Assembly (NCBI GenBank): GCA_049340005.1
Contig: JBMPIY010000006.1
From: CAXBDP01 sp963974465
GTDB lineage: Bacteria; Bacteroidota; Bacteroidia; Cytophagales; Cyclobacteriaceae
Reading direction: 5' to 3' (one strand)
Length of the DNA stretch: 64,000 nucleotides
The translations under genes were made by a program, and so were the position numbers. This document shows, piece after piece, positions 35,435-45,282 of the stretch. Under the pieces are notes generated by a model. The model was not told the origin of the DNA, searched no databases, and was given only the letters and a program-made list of their open reading frames with translations. The stretch's first letter is position 1. Each line of letters opens with the position of its first letter.

Positions 35435-38047
35435 TTACTCGATTATCTGCTCATTAATGTTTTCAAATTTGATGTGAGAATTCTCATCTATCGAAACAAA
35501 TACTACAGAGTCTTTGGAAATTTTTCCTGATAGAATTTCCTTGCTTAATTCATTGAGAATTAGTTTTTGGATAGTTCTTTTCAAAGGTCTAGCTCCATAT
35601 TGAGGATCAAAGCCTACAGTTGCTAGGTAATCTTTCACATCACTAGAAGCATCAATTTCAATTCCATTAGCCTCCATTCGGTCTTGTACTTCTTTCCATT
35701 GAATGTCCACAATCTGGCGAATGATACTTTTGCTCAATGGCTCAAACATAATGATCTCGTCAATACGATTGAGGAACTCGGGTCTCACAGATTTTTTCAA
35801 TAATTCGAAAACATCCAATTTACTTTGCTCCATTATCTCCTCTTTGTTGTTTTCATTCAAGTTTTCAAACCTTTCTTGAATCAACTGAGAACCAATATTG
35901 GTGGTCATTATGATAATGGTATTTTTGAAGTTGGCAACTCTACCTTTGTTGTCAGTAAGCCTACCATCATCAAGCACTTGCAATAGAATGTTAAACACAT
36001 CTGGGTGAGCTTTCTCGATCTCGTCGAGCAGAATTACAGAATAGGGCTTACGACGAACAGCTTCCGTCAATTGGCCTCCTTCATCATATCCTACATACCC
36101 TGGAGGTGCTCCAATAAGTCTGCTAACCGCATGGCGTTCTTGATATTCACTCATATCAATTCTCACCATTGAGTTTTCATCATTGAATAAATAAGACGCT
36201 AACGCTTTAGCTAATTCAGTTTTACCTACACCCGTTGTGCCTAGAAATATAAATGAACCAATTGGCTTTTTTGGGTCTTGCAAGCCAGCTCTGCTTCTGC
36301 GAACTGCATCGGAGAGTGCTCCAATTGCTTCTTTTTGTCCTGCTACTCTTTTACCTAATTCTTCTTCTAGCAAAAGCAATTTCTCGCGGTCGCTTTGGAG
36401 CATTTTACTTACAGGAATGCCAGTCCATTTGGCTACTACTTGTGCAATATCCTCAGCATCTACCTCTTCTTTGAGCATAGCACCAACGCCTTGCATTTTA
36501 GCCATTTTAACCTTCATTTCCTCAAGCTTCTTTTCAGTTTCCACGATTTTGCCATAGCGGATTTCTGCTACTTTGCCATAGTCGCCAGCTCGTTCGGCCT
36601 GTTCAGCCTCCAACTTATATTTGTCAAGGTTTTCTTTTTCCTGTTGCAAAGAATGTACTACTGCTTTTTCATTTTCCCATTGTGCCTTTAGTGTATTTCT
36701 TTCTTCAGATAGATCAGCAATTTCCTTACTTAGCAAAGCTTCTTTTTCTTTATCTTTTTCTCTTCTGATTGCCTCCCGCTCTATTTCAAGCTGCATTATT
36801 TTTCGCTGCAATTCGTCAAGCTCCGAAGGCATGGAGTCCATTTCCATTCTAAGCCTTGCTGCAGCTTCATCCATTAAATCAATAGCCTTATCTGGCAAAA
36901 ATCTATCAGTAATATATCGCTGCGATAATTCTACGGCGGATATTACTGCATCATCTTTAATCCTAACTCCATGGTGAAGCTCATACTTATCCTTGATCCC
37001 ACGCAGGATTGAAATAGCATCTTGGGTATCAGGTTCGTCAACAGTCACGGTTTGGAATCTACGCTCTAGGGCCTTATCTTTTTCAATATGCTTTTGATAC
37101 TCCTTAAGTGTAGTAGCACCAATTGCATGCAATTCGCCACGAGCCAGAGCAGGTTTTAGTAGGTTGGCTGCATCCATAGCGCCTTCACCACCTCCCGCAC
37201 CTATCAAAGTGTGAATCTCATCGATGAACATAATAATTTGGCCTTCTGCATCTGTTACTTCTTTGATTACGGCTTTCAGACGCTCTTCAAACTCCCCTTT
37301 ATATTTTGCGCCTGCCACCAACAATCCCATGTCAAGGGAAATAATGGTTTTGGTTTTTAAGTTCTCAGGCACATCTCCATTCACAATTCGTTGAGCTAGG
37401 CCTTCAACAATAGCTGTTTTACCAACACCTGGTTCACCAATTAGCATTGGATTGTTTTTGGTTCTTCTTGAAAGGATTTGCAGTACTCTGCGGATTTCCT
37501 CATCCCTACCGATTACAGGATCTATTTTACCCTTTTTTGCTAGCTCATTTAGGTTTTTCGAATAGCGCTCTAAGCTTCGGTATTTCGATTCTGCATTCGG
37601 ATCCGTTACTTTTGAACCGCCGCGCAATTCGGTAATTGCAGCCTTAGTATCTTTGCTATTAAGACCAAGTTCTTTCAGCAATGCAGCGATCTTTTCGCCA
37701 CCGTCCAATAATGCCAATAATATGTGCTCTACAGCTACATATTCATCTCCAAAATCTTTGAGATAGGCAGTAGCTTTTTGCAAAACTTGCGCACTGCTAT
37801 TACTTAAATATGGCTGTGCGCCAGTTACTTTTGGATAAGCAGTTATGATTTGTTCTACTCTTTGGCTAAGGGTATTGATGTTTACCGCCAATTTCTTGAA
37901 AACGAAGTTGACTACATTTTCATCTGTCTGCATTATCCCTTTGAGCAAATGCCCTGGTTCGATCGCTTGTTGTTGATTTGCCAAGGCAACTTCAGCGGCT
38001 TTTTGTATGGCTTCCTGTGCCTTTATGGTGTAATTTTTTAAATCCAT
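35435..38047 (-). CDS. clpB: ATP-dependent disaggregase ClpB
   Basis: Hexameric Hsp100 chaperone that, with DnaK, pulls proteins out of aggregates. The 870-residue length is standard. Clp N-domain repeats lie at residues 1-145, AAA1 with Walker A GEPGVGKT at 204-211 and Walker B FIDEIHTL near 280. The long coiled-coil middle domain (about 410-530) marks ClpB rather than ClpA or ClpC. AAA2 has Walker A GTTGVGKT near 600, then SEYQERHAVSRLIGAPPGYVG. It is transcribed alone; the 276-base upstream region gives no recognisable heat-shock operator (no CIRCE dyad seen). Two octamers (36772, 37191) fall in the gene. Confidence 0.97.
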   Translation of the reverse strand: MDLKNYTIKAQEAIQKAAEVALANQQQAIEPGHLLKGIMQTDENVVNFVFKKLAVNINTLSQRVEQIITAYPKVTGAQPYLSNSSAQVLQKATAYLKDFGDEYVAVEHILLALLDGGEKIAALLKELGLNSKDTKAAITELRGGSKVTDPNAESKYRSLERYSKNLNELAKKGKIDPVIGRDEEIRRVLQILSRRTKNNPMLIGEPGVGKTAIVEGLAQRIVNGDVPENLKTKTIISLDMGLLVAGAKYKGEFEERLKAVIKEVTDAEGQIIMFIDEIHTLIGAGGGEGAMDAANLLKPALARGELHAIGATTLKEYQKHIEKDKALERRFQTVTVDEPDTQDAISILRGIKDKYELHHGVRIKDDAVISAVELSQRYITDRFLPDKAIDLMDEAAARLRMEMDSMPSELDELQRKIMQLEIEREAIRREKDKEKEALLSKEIADLSEERNTLKAQWENEKAVVHSLQQEKENLDKYKLEAEQAERAGDYGKVAEIRYGKIVETEKKLEEMKVKMAKMQGVGAMLKEEVDAEDIAQVVAKWTGIPVSKMLQSDREKLLLLEEELGKRVAGQKEAIGALSDAVRRSRAGLQDPKKPIGSFIFLGTTGVGKTELAKALASYLFNDENSMVRIDMSEYQERHAVSRLIGAPPGYVGYDEGGQLTEAVRRKPYSVILLDEIEKAHPDVFNILLQVLDDGRLTDNKGRVANFKNTIIIMTTNIGSQLIQERFENLNENNKEEIMEQSKLDVFELLKKSVRPEFLNRIDEIIMFEPLSKSIIRQIVDIQWKEVQDRMEANGIEIDASSDVKDYLATVGFDPQYGARPLKRTIQKLILNELSKEILSGKISKDSVVFVSIDENSHIKFENINEQIIE

Positions 38048-38323
38048 TTTCGTGTCATTTATTCTAATTCAAAATTAGCAAAGCTTAATCCAATTGGTAA
38101 ACGAGAGTTGAATGCGGAAAATTTGGCATATTTATTAATCAAATTGCATCATTTCAAGTCAAAATGACTGAATTCTATTTTAAAACAGCTTAGGTTGTCT
38201 TACACATTATTTAATTAATGACTTAAAATGTATCAAAAGGCAGTTTGGATACGTTAGGACAGTACCAGAACCTAATCAGGTATTTTTTTATTAAATTAAT
38301 TTTTTAAACTTAAAATTTCTATC

Positions 38324-38812
38324 ATGAAGAATTTCAAATTTCAATTAAGCTCCCTATTGATTTTAGCTTTGTTTTTTACTGTGTCATGCACAGACGATGA
38401 TGATGCGGATCCAGATGGCATTTCTACAGAGCTATTGGTGAAAACATGGACTGTAAATGAAAGTTCAATTACTATTGGAGGTGTTCCCATTTCCAATCTA
38501 TATGATATTGCTGAAGTTCCAGAGGAAGATAGACCGGATTGGAGTCAATTTCGATTGATATTTAAGGCAGATGGAACCTATGAAGTGCAAAATGTCGATT
38601 TGGCAGGAATCGAATCATCAGGCACTTGGGAGATAAGTGGCGCTAATAATAATGAGCTTACCATAAACCCAGAAAATATTACTATGGAAATTAGTAATTT
38701 ATCTTCTACAAAGTTTGATGTTGATTATACTATAAATACTGCAGGAACAGATTTTGAAAGTTTGGGAACTACTGCCGTAGTAAGTGCTGAAATGCAGGCC
38801 GTTAATCAATAA
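38324..38812 (+). CDS. Lipocalin-like lipoprotein
   Basis: A 162-residue lipoprotein with lipobox FTVSC at about residue 22, followed by an acidic DDDDADPD stretch. The remainder fits the small lipocalin-like fold common in Bacteroidota lipoproteins: LLVKTWTVNESSITIGG, FRLIFKADGTYEV, SSGTWEISGANNNELTI. Function unknown; such proteins bind small hydrophobic ligands or are structural. The gene stands alone and ends 22 bases before the stop of the convergent epimerase gene. Confidence 0.75.
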   Translation: MKNFKFQLSSLLILALFFTVSCTDDDDADPDGISTELLVKTWTVNESSITIGGVPISNLYDIAEVPEEDRPDWSQFRLIFKADGTYEVQNVDLAGIESSGTWEISGANNNELTINPENITMEISNLSSTKFDVDYTINTAGTDFESLGTTAVVSAEMQAVNQ

Positions 38813-38834
38813 ATTGATATTTTGAGATGGGCAA

Positions 38835-39902
38835 TTATTCTATGGCCTTTATGCCTAATCCAGGTCCTGAGGTTATAGACATTTGCCCATTTTTTATTTC
38901 AAACCCGCCAGTAGCTACATCACGAATCAAATCTAAGCTGCCATCCAAATCCAAATATTTGGTGTTCTTGAAAGATAAAGCCGTATGTAATGCAGCTGAA
39001 ATGCTGATAATGCTTTCGTCGTTGCAGCCCCACATAAGAGGCACATTATGCCATTGAGATAGTGTCGCAATTTCACGAGCAGGATCTATCCCCCCACTTT
39101 TCATCAATTTGACATTGAATATCCCAGCAGCAGATTTTTTTATGAGTCTGAGTGCATCAGTAGGGCTTTTCAAGCTTTCATCTGCCGCGATTATTTCACG
39201 AAGAGCAGGTTGCAATCTTCTCATTCCTTCTATATCATCCGCTTTTAGTGGCTGTTCTATCAACTCCAAATCGAAGGATCTTGTAGCTTGGAAAAAGCGA
39301 TACAATTCAGCTTCTGAATAGCCCTGATTGGCATCTACTCTAATATTTATTTCATTTTTGTAAACCTCTCTCAATTTAGCCAATCGCTCAATATCTTCCT
39401 CTACATTGTGACCAAGTTTTACTTTTAGGTACTTAAATCCCATACCCAAATATTCCTCAGCATCTGCCATTGTTTCGGCTACCGACTTTATCCCAATGGT
39501 AATGGACGTAGGCAAGCTTTTGTATTCTTGTCCAAAAAAGCTCACTAAGGGTACATCCAAGAACTTGCCAAAAGCATCGTGCACGGCAATATCGAGAGCA
39601 GCTCTACTTCCAGGCAGGGTTTCATACTCCTTTTCGAGCTCTTTTAGTAAGCTCTCAAATTTGCGGATATCCTTACCAATTAGAGTGTTTTCAGCTTTAG
39701 CTTTTAGGGTAGTATAGCAATCTTCCAAGCTTTCGCCAACTACTTGGGTGCTTGGATTTGCCGCTCCATAGCCAATTATTCCATTTTCCAGTGTGATCTT
39801 AACAATCACATTATCAACTTTATCCACCGATTTAAAGGCAATCATGTACGGCCTATTCGTACCCAAATCTACCTTTTCAATACTGATGTTTGATATTTTC
39901 AT
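38835..39902 (-). CDS. Enolase-superfamily dipeptide epimerase / N-acyl amino acid racemase (DgcA-like)
   Basis: Member of the muconate-lactonising subgroup of the enolase superfamily, 355 residues. Catalytic residues are in place: K160-V-K162 (YLKVKLG), D190 (VDANQGY), E216 (IEQPL), D241 (AADES) and K265 (NVKLMKSGG). Sister enzymes epimerise L-Ala-D/L-Glu from peptidoglycan. When paired with a DUF1611 protein, homologues reported as DgcA racemise N-acetyl-D-glutamate. The gene start overlaps the end of the DUF1611 gene by 26 bases, so they are translationally linked. Which of the two substrates applies here is not decided by the sequence. Confidence 0.87.
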   Translation of the reverse strand: MKISNISIEKVDLGTNRPYMIAFKSVDKVDNVIVKITLENGIIGYGAANPSTQVVGESLEDCYTTLKAKAENTLIGKDIRKFESLLKELEKEYETLPGSRAALDIAVHDAFGKFLDVPLVSFFGQEYKSLPTSITIGIKSVAETMADAEEYLGMGFKYLKVKLGHNVEEDIERLAKLREVYKNEINIRVDANQGYSEAELYRFFQATRSFDLELIEQPLKADDIEGMRRLQPALREIIAADESLKSPTDALRLIKKSAAGIFNVKLMKSGGIDPAREIATLSQWHNVPLMWGCNDESIISISAALHTALSFKNTKYLDLDGSLDLIRDVATGGFEIKNGQMSITSGPGLGIKAIE

Positions 39903-40953
39903 GTTCTTCGATTAATTGTTGAAAAATAGGAATTAATCTGCTAACTCCTTGCTCAAATGGTAAAACTACTGGAATTTTCAAATGTTGTTCCATGGCAATC
40001 GCATAGCTTGTCGCCTCCTCGGGAAGCATACTTTCAGTGTTTACTGTGACTGCAAGTACTTTTACTCCATACATTTCTATTAATTTTATTTCTTCCTCAG
40101 GACTAGGAATCAAAGCTGGATAATCTTCCATCCCTTTGAAATGCGTCCTTTTTGGAATCACTTGCAAAATGACGCCATCTGCATCGGCAGAGAGAATCAT
40201 TTCTGAGCCACATGGGCCGCTTGGGTTTTGCAAAGAAGATTGACCTTCGATAAAAATGATAGAAGGATTAGCTTCAGTATAGCATTGGTGAATGGCATGT
40301 TCCAATTCACCAGAAATAAAATCGTTGAGTGTGGAATCGAAGATAAAGCCATATTTGGAGCCCTGCATCCAGCCAGTTTGGCCAGTATATATCATCTCCG
40401 CATGTATTCCTTTTTGTTCTAGTGCCTGTACCAAAATGCGGGAGGTTGTTCTTTTACCAGTTGCGCAATCAGTACCCAAAACAGCAATTTTCGGACATTT
40501 TACTTCTTTTATTTTTCCACTCCAGAAGTGAAGTTCCTCAAAAGACTTTGGCTTACGAATGTCAACTAATTCGGCATCATTATCTATTGCCAGTTGCACA
40601 AATTCTGGAATACTACTTAGCAATTGATGAAGCCCATTTACCACATTGATTCCTGATTTCAGACAATCGCTAATTAGTGATTTCAATGGCTCTGGAATTA
40701 GACCACCTTTGTTGGCAATACCCAAAATGCAATATTCTACACTTTCTCTATTTGCCTGTCTGAATTGCGCCAAACTTTCATAAATAGGAATTTCACGCGC
40801 CGACGGAATAAGCTGAGCGGCAGTCATTCCAGCAAATTTCTCATCAATTACGGCTATTATATGAAATCTCTCGCTGCCTCTACACAAACCATGAGCAGTT
40901 TTGGCGTACGGACTTAGAAATAATCCGCCAGTTAAAATAATCGCACTTTTCAT
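39877..40953 (-). CDS. DUF1611 P-loop protein (DgcN-like)
   Basis: A 358-residue DUF1611 protein. The N-terminal Rossmann-like part (AIILTGGLF, IIAVIDEKFAG) is followed by a nucleotide-binding P-loop, G-T-D-C-A-T-G-K-R-T-T, near residue 160, and IIFIEGQSSLQNPSGP near 245. Members next to an enolase-superfamily gene have been described as DgcN, a D-glutamate N-acetyltransferase that works with the racemase DgcA. It overlaps the epimerase gene by 26 bases and follows the M14 carboxypeptidase by 49 bases on the same strand. The DgcN assignment rests on family and pairing. Confidence 0.82.
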   Translation of the reverse strand: MKSAIILTGGLFLSPYAKTAHGLCRGSERFHIIAVIDEKFAGMTAAQLIPSAREIPIYESLAQFRQANRESVEYCILGIANKGGLIPEPLKSLISDCLKSGINVVNGLHQLLSSIPEFVQLAIDNDAELVDIRKPKSFEELHFWSGKIKEVKCPKIAVLGTDCATGKRTTSRILVQALEQKGIHAEMIYTGQTGWMQGSKYGFIFDSTLNDFISGELEHAIHQCYTEANPSIIFIEGQSSLQNPSGPCGSEMILSADADGVILQVIPKRTHFKGMEDYPALIPSPEEEIKLIEMYGVKVLAVTVNTESMLPEEATSYAIAMEQHLKIPVVLPFEQGVSRLIPIFQQLIEEHENIKHQY

Positions 40954-41002
40954 TTCGATAGAGCTAAACTTGTAGAGTAAATGAAATATTGATCAGTCAG
41001 TT

Positions 41003-42349
41003 TTATTCGATTAAATGTAAATAGCCATTGGTGATATTTGCTAGCATCTTTCCATTATTAATTAGACAAAAGTTAGCAAAATCTCCAATTACAAAACGTT
41101 GATTTGATTGCTCTTTTTTCAATGGCTTAATTAATAAGGGAAAGTGCATATAGTCTAGGTAATCCGAAATATTTTTTACCTGAATGGCGCCAAAGCCTTG
41201 TTTCATTATTTCGATTGCCCTGTCAGTGGGAGGGATGGTATGGAAAATTTCGGGATGAAACTTCTGCTCTGAAATTTGGGCGCTATTTGCATTAAATTCT
41301 TCAATGCCTGTAGCATAGCTTAAATCTCCCATTTCTACTATTTTGCCAATTTGTGCTATGGATTTCCCATCCGCAATTGGACTATCCTCCCGCCTGATCC
41401 CAATGTCCAATTTGCAGACATTTTTGCCAATTACGACTTGTGCGTTTCTGATGATCAAGTCAAAAATACCTAATGTATTCAATGGTATTGCATCATAATC
41501 TGCTATATTTTCTTTTTCATAATCCTCATTCAATATGCTTTGTATTGAGAAAAGGATTAGCGAAAAATAGTATTTCGATAGCTTAGTTTTTTCCCAGTCC
41601 TGAGGCACTCCTCCAGCCTCTATCAGAATAGTAGCCGATCCGACTTCTTGGCAATATTCACCAAAGGCTCTTTGCTCATATTCATCTTTCCATTTACCTA
41701 TATTAAGATTATAGGCAGATTTAAGCCATTTCTCCATCAACACAATCATTTTAACGGCTTTGATTCTATTATCATTTAGCGATCCATTGCTGTCGATTGG
41801 AGGTGCGAGTAATGAAATCGCAGCTTGCTTACAAGGATTACCAATGCCATAATAGATTTGCTGATCATGCAGGTTGAATGAAAAATCGGGTTTGATAGTA
41901 TGCAATGCGCTATGCAAAATGGCAGATTCTGGAGCTGATAGAGTAAGTGCATCTCTGTTTATATCAATCCCAGCTGCATTTTCTCTGATATGGGTCGTGG
42001 CTCCATCGGGATTCAAAAGCGGGAGGAAAAAGAGGCTCAATTGATCAGCCCAATTCTTTGGTGTAATGGGGCTGTTCAAAAACTGAAAAAGTTCTAAGAG
42101 GGCTTTTGTAGCCGTAGCTTCATTTCCATGCATTTGGCTCCAAAGTAGTATTTTGATTGGCCCAGTGCCATAGCGAATTTGATATATAGGTCTTTCTTCA
42201 AGCGAATTTCCAGCTTTTTCTACCCGCCATTTTTCTCCCTGACATTTCGCTAGTATAAATTCATGAACTTCCGAAACTTGAAGCCTTCTCTTCGCGAACT
42301 GAGGTAAATGGTACAATTGTTCGTATTCGTTTGAGTCTATCCTTACCAT
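41003..42349 (-). CDS. M14-family zinc carboxypeptidase
   Basis: A 448-residue metallocarboxypeptidase without signal peptide, so probably cytoplasmic. Zinc ligands are H74 and E77 (MHGNEATA) and H161 (NLHDQQ); the substrate carboxylate Arg is likely in INRD near 131, and the catalytic Glu is E244 (ILIEAGG). The C-terminal 170 residues form an extra beta-rich region. It is the first gene of a three-gene unit with the DUF1611 protein and the epimerase. This suggests it trims a peptide containing D-Glu (for instance a muropeptide) and feeds the other two; that is inference. It is divergent from rlmN. Octamers are at 41386 and 42019. Confidence 0.85.
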   Translation of the reverse strand: MVRIDSNEYEQLYHLPQFAKRRLQVSEVHEFILAKCQGEKWRVEKAGNSLEERPIYQIRYGTGPIKILLWSQMHGNEATATKALLELFQFLNSPITPKNWADQLSLFFLPLLNPDGATTHIRENAAGIDINRDALTLSAPESAILHSALHTIKPDFSFNLHDQQIYYGIGNPCKQAAISLLAPPIDSNGSLNDNRIKAVKMIVLMEKWLKSAYNLNIGKWKDEYEQRAFGEYCQEVGSATILIEAGGVPQDWEKTKLSKYYFSLILFSIQSILNEDYEKENIADYDAIPLNTLGIFDLIIRNAQVVIGKNVCKLDIGIRREDSPIADGKSIAQIGKIVEMGDLSYATGIEEFNANSAQISEQKFHPEIFHTIPPTDRAIEIMKQGFGAIQVKNISDYLDYMHFPLLIKPLKKEQSNQRFVIGDFANFCLINNGKMLANITNGYLHLIE

Positions 42350-42440
42350 GCTTTTTAGCTATTGGAACCATTTTGCCCTTCTTTGCAGTATCTTTGCATA
42401 TCAACTGCTATTTCCTCAAAAAATAAGAAAATCCCAAGCT

Positions 42441-43484
42441 ATGCCTTCAATTGAAAAGAAAGATATCCGTAAACTCAATGTGGAGCAATTGCAGCAATTT
42501 TTTGTAGAGCATGGCAATAAGGCTTTTAGAGGTAAACAGGTGTATGAGTGGTTGTGGAAAAAATCACTTCGCAATTTTGATGAAATGACAAATATTTCAT
42601 TAGAAACTAGAGAATTGTTAAAAGAGCATTTCGAGATTAAGCCTACTGAGATTGACCAAATGCAGCGAAGTGTTGATGGTACCATTAAAAATGCTGTAAA
42701 ATTATATGATGGTTTGGTAGTGGAATCTGTTTTGATCCCGACTGAAAAGCGGATTACAGCCTGTGTTTCATCGCAGGTAGGTTGTAGTCTCGATTGTAAG
42801 TTTTGCGCTACAGCAAAGCTCAAGCGAATGCGCAATCTGAATGCAGACGAAATTTATGATCAAGTAGTGCTTATTAGTGAACAAGGGAAGGAGTACTTTC
42901 AGCGTCCACTTACTAATATTGTACTAATGGGTATGGGAGAGCCGCTGCTCAACTATGCAAATGTGATGAGTGCAATGGACAAAATAACCTCACCCGAGGG
43001 GCTTGGAATGTCGCCTAAGCGAATTACGCTATCTACAGTAGGTGTTTCCAAGATGATCCGTAAGCTGGCCGATGACGATGTGAAATTCAACTTAGCCGTT
43101 TCGCTACATTCGGCTATTGATGAAAAGCGATCGTCGATTATGTCGATAAATGATGCAAGTCCTTTGGATGAATTGATGGACTCACTGCAGTATTGGTATG
43201 ATAGAAGGAAGAGCCGGATTACCTTCGAGTATGTAGTGTGGAAGGGTTTTAATGATTCGGATGAAGATATAAGGGCTTTGGTGAAATACTGCAAGAGAGT
43301 GCCGTCAAAAGTGAATCTGATACAATATAATCCCATCGGTGAAGAGCTATTCGAGCAAGCAGATGAGGAACGAGTGTCAGCTTATGAAAGAACGCTTGAA
43401 GCAAATGGCATAATTGCTAAAATACGTCGCAGCAGAGGGCAAGATATTGATGCAGCATGTGGACAGTTGGCAAATAAGAACTAA
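42441..43484 (+). CDS. rlmN: 23S rRNA (adenine-2503-C2)-methyltransferase RlmN
   Basis: Radical-SAM enzyme that methylates A2503 of 23S rRNA and A37 of some tRNAs. With the start at 42441 (MPSIEKKDIRKLN) the protein has 347 residues, the usual size; the frame is open 31 codons further upstream, but that stretch is hydrophobic, unlike the family, and overlaps the divergent M14 start. The [4Fe-4S] cysteines are C115, C119 and C122 (CSLDCKFC). The methyl-relay cysteine is C340 in DAACGQL. GMGEPLLNY is the SAM-binding motif. Followed by a bidirectional terminator. Confidence 0.96.
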   Translation: MPSIEKKDIRKLNVEQLQQFFVEHGNKAFRGKQVYEWLWKKSLRNFDEMTNISLETRELLKEHFEIKPTEIDQMQRSVDGTIKNAVKLYDGLVVESVLIPTEKRITACVSSQVGCSLDCKFCATAKLKRMRNLNADEIYDQVVLISEQGKEYFQRPLTNIVLMGMGEPLLNYANVMSAMDKITSPEGLGMSPKRITLSTVGVSKMIRKLADDDVKFNLAVSLHSAIDEKRSSIMSINDASPLDELMDSLQYWYDRRKSRITFEYVVWKGFNDSDEDIRALVKYCKRVPSKVNLIQYNPIGEELFEQADEERVSAYERTLEANGIIAKIRRSRGQDIDAACGQLANKN

Positions 43485-43505
43485 TTTGAGAATCGAGCTA
43501 AAAGC

Positions 43506-43543
43506 AAAATCCTCCCGCTTCATTAAGAGACTGGAGGATTTTT
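43506..43543. terminator. Bidirectional terminator containing the iterated octamer
   Basis: A 10-bp stem (AAAATCCTCC with its complement) encloses 17 bases and has T runs on both outer sides. It serves rlmN (+) and the T9SS-cargo gene (-). The left arm is part of a CCTCCCGC octamer (43511-43518). Confidence 0.8.
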
Positions 43544-43567
43544 ATTTTTGGGAGTGTAAAATCGTAA

Positions 43568-45097
43568 TTATTTAACCATTAATCTTTCAGAGTATTTTTT
43601 ACCAGCAGTTTCGAAACTAACTATGTGTAAGCCTTTGCTAAGGTTTAAGCCGTCCAAAATGTACTCGTTATTATAAAGGTCTCTAGAGTTAATTTCCTTT
43701 TGAGCCACCATTGAGCCAGAATTATCAAAAATCTTTACAGTTGAAGTTTGTGCATTTTCTTCAATGTTCATTTGCATAATAACTCTATTCCCATTGCTTG
43801 GGTTGCCTACAATTTTGAAAGCCGTAGCTTCAACATCATTTCTTTGTACTCTAATTGCTTGGAATATACTGAATGTGCCATCATAATCTGTCTGGCGAAT
43901 TCTGTAATAAGAAGTACCATTCAATGGTCTCAAATCTGTGTATTTGTAATCTAATCGACCAGTGAAATCGCCTGCACCTGTTACTTTCGCAATTTCATTG
44001 AAGTTGATACCATCAGCAGATCTTTCAATGCTGAAGTAGTCATTGTTTTTTTCCGTAGCAGTAGCCCAATTAATTTCATTCACAGTTCCATTTGCTTTTG
44101 CATCAAAGCTTATCAACTCAATTGGTTGGGTTGCATTTGGAATAATTACTATTGGTGTAGGGCTTACAGTTGATGAGCTAGGGTTTTGAGGTTGAAAGTT
44201 AGAGCTATAAACTGAAGCAAATACATCTGGCTGTGCATTGTTTACTACAGTATTGATTTCAAGCTTAATTACTGGAACAACGTTATTTGTCCAAATGGTA
44301 AATATACCCGTGTTCGAATTGTAATTGGTTTGACCATTATCATAATTCCATCCAGTGATTGTATGGCTTTGGTAGGTAAAACCAGCAGGCAAATCAATTT
44401 GAAATTGAGCACCTCTAACTCTTGTATACCATTGGTAATTATTAAAAGTGTAATCTACCGTGAACTTTACATTGTCACCATTTTCAACCACAGTTTCACT
44501 CATGCTGATGGAAATTGATTGATCCATCGGTACTGTTGTGTCATTCCAGTTTTGTGTGGTTGGCACATCAGAAGTGAAGTTGTCTATAGCAACTGCAGTT
44601 TGGCCATTGTTAGAATTTTTTGATAATGTTAATCTCATTCTGTACCATCCAGAGCTGGTTGGAGTGAACGTAGAACTAGCATTGTTTAAAGTATTCTGGT
44701 TTGAAATATATGGGCCAGATGTACTCACAATATTTCCAGTTGTAAAGCTTTCGTACGATACTTCTATTCTAGGCAATGCATTGTTATTATTAACATTATA
44801 GCAAACGCAAGAATGTCCAAATGAAGTAGTGTAAGTAGTACCTCCAATATAGTACAAGTATCCTGTGTAAGTTACTATTGGTGAATTGTTCGAAATATTT
44901 TGAGACCTAATATGACGGGAAGTCATACTGAAGTTGTTAGAATTGGAAAAGTAAAATGTTCCATCTTCATTGAATCTCCAGCCCGTTTGAGTGAAGTCAT
45001 TGCCAGATTTGGTGTTAAAGTTTTCTCCCCAAGACTGACCAAATGTTGGTAGGCTAAGGATAAGAGTAAAAAATAATATTGTAAAAATTGTTCTCAT
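43568..45097 (-). CDS. T9SS-exported surface protein with type A sorting domain
   Basis: A 509-residue secreted protein. A signal peptide ends at LPTFGQ (about residue 20). Residues 20-180 look like a lectin- or MAM-like beta-sandwich, and 185-320 a second beta-sandwich (SMSETVVENGDNVKFTVDYTF). After ELISFDAKANGTVNEINWATATEKNNDYFSIERSADG, a region typical of these proteins, the last 80 residues are a type A sorting domain (KIVGNPSNGNRV, VKIFDNSGSMV, LSKGLHIVSFETAGKKYSERLMVK). It is therefore exported across the outer membrane by the type IX system. It has no recognisable enzyme domain. Confidence 0.87.
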   Translation of the reverse strand: MRTIFTILFFTLILSLPTFGQSWGENFNTKSGNDFTQTGWRFNEDGTFYFSNSNNFSMTSRHIRSQNISNNSPIVTYTGYLYYIGGTTYTTSFGHSCVCYNVNNNNALPRIEVSYESFTTGNIVSTSGPYISNQNTLNNASSTFTPTSSGWYRMRLTLSKNSNNGQTAVAIDNFTSDVPTTQNWNDTTVPMDQSISISMSETVVENGDNVKFTVDYTFNNYQWYTRVRGAQFQIDLPAGFTYQSHTITGWNYDNGQTNYNSNTGIFTIWTNNVVPVIKLEINTVVNNAQPDVFASVYSSNFQPQNPSSSTVSPTPIVIIPNATQPIELISFDAKANGTVNEINWATATEKNNDYFSIERSADGINFNEIAKVTGAGDFTGRLDYKYTDLRPLNGTSYYRIRQTDYDGTFSIFQAIRVQRNDVEATAFKIVGNPSNGNRVIMQMNIEENAQTSTVKIFDNSGSMVAQKEINSRDLYNNEYILDGLNLSKGLHIVSFETAGKKYSERLMVK

Positions 45098-45282
45098 TTG
45101 ATATTGATGTCGAAAAAAGTGTAATAAACGACGTGTTTTTGTTTATGAACGACAATAAGTGTGCAAATGTTGCCTAAATTTTCGAATTAAAAAAATTTAC
45201 CTACAATTATTTTAGACTTTGACAGCCAGCAGGTTTCGGGGATAGAGAGCTTATTGATCTAGCTAACCATTTTAAATAAAAA

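Noticed and set aside
38048..38323. Heat-shock operator upstream of clpB
   Set aside because: No CIRCE dyad or other recognisable operator could be found in the 276-base region.
42348..42440. Upstream extension of rlmN
   Set aside because: The 31 extra codons are hydrophobic, unlike the family N-terminus, and overlap the start of the divergent M14 gene.
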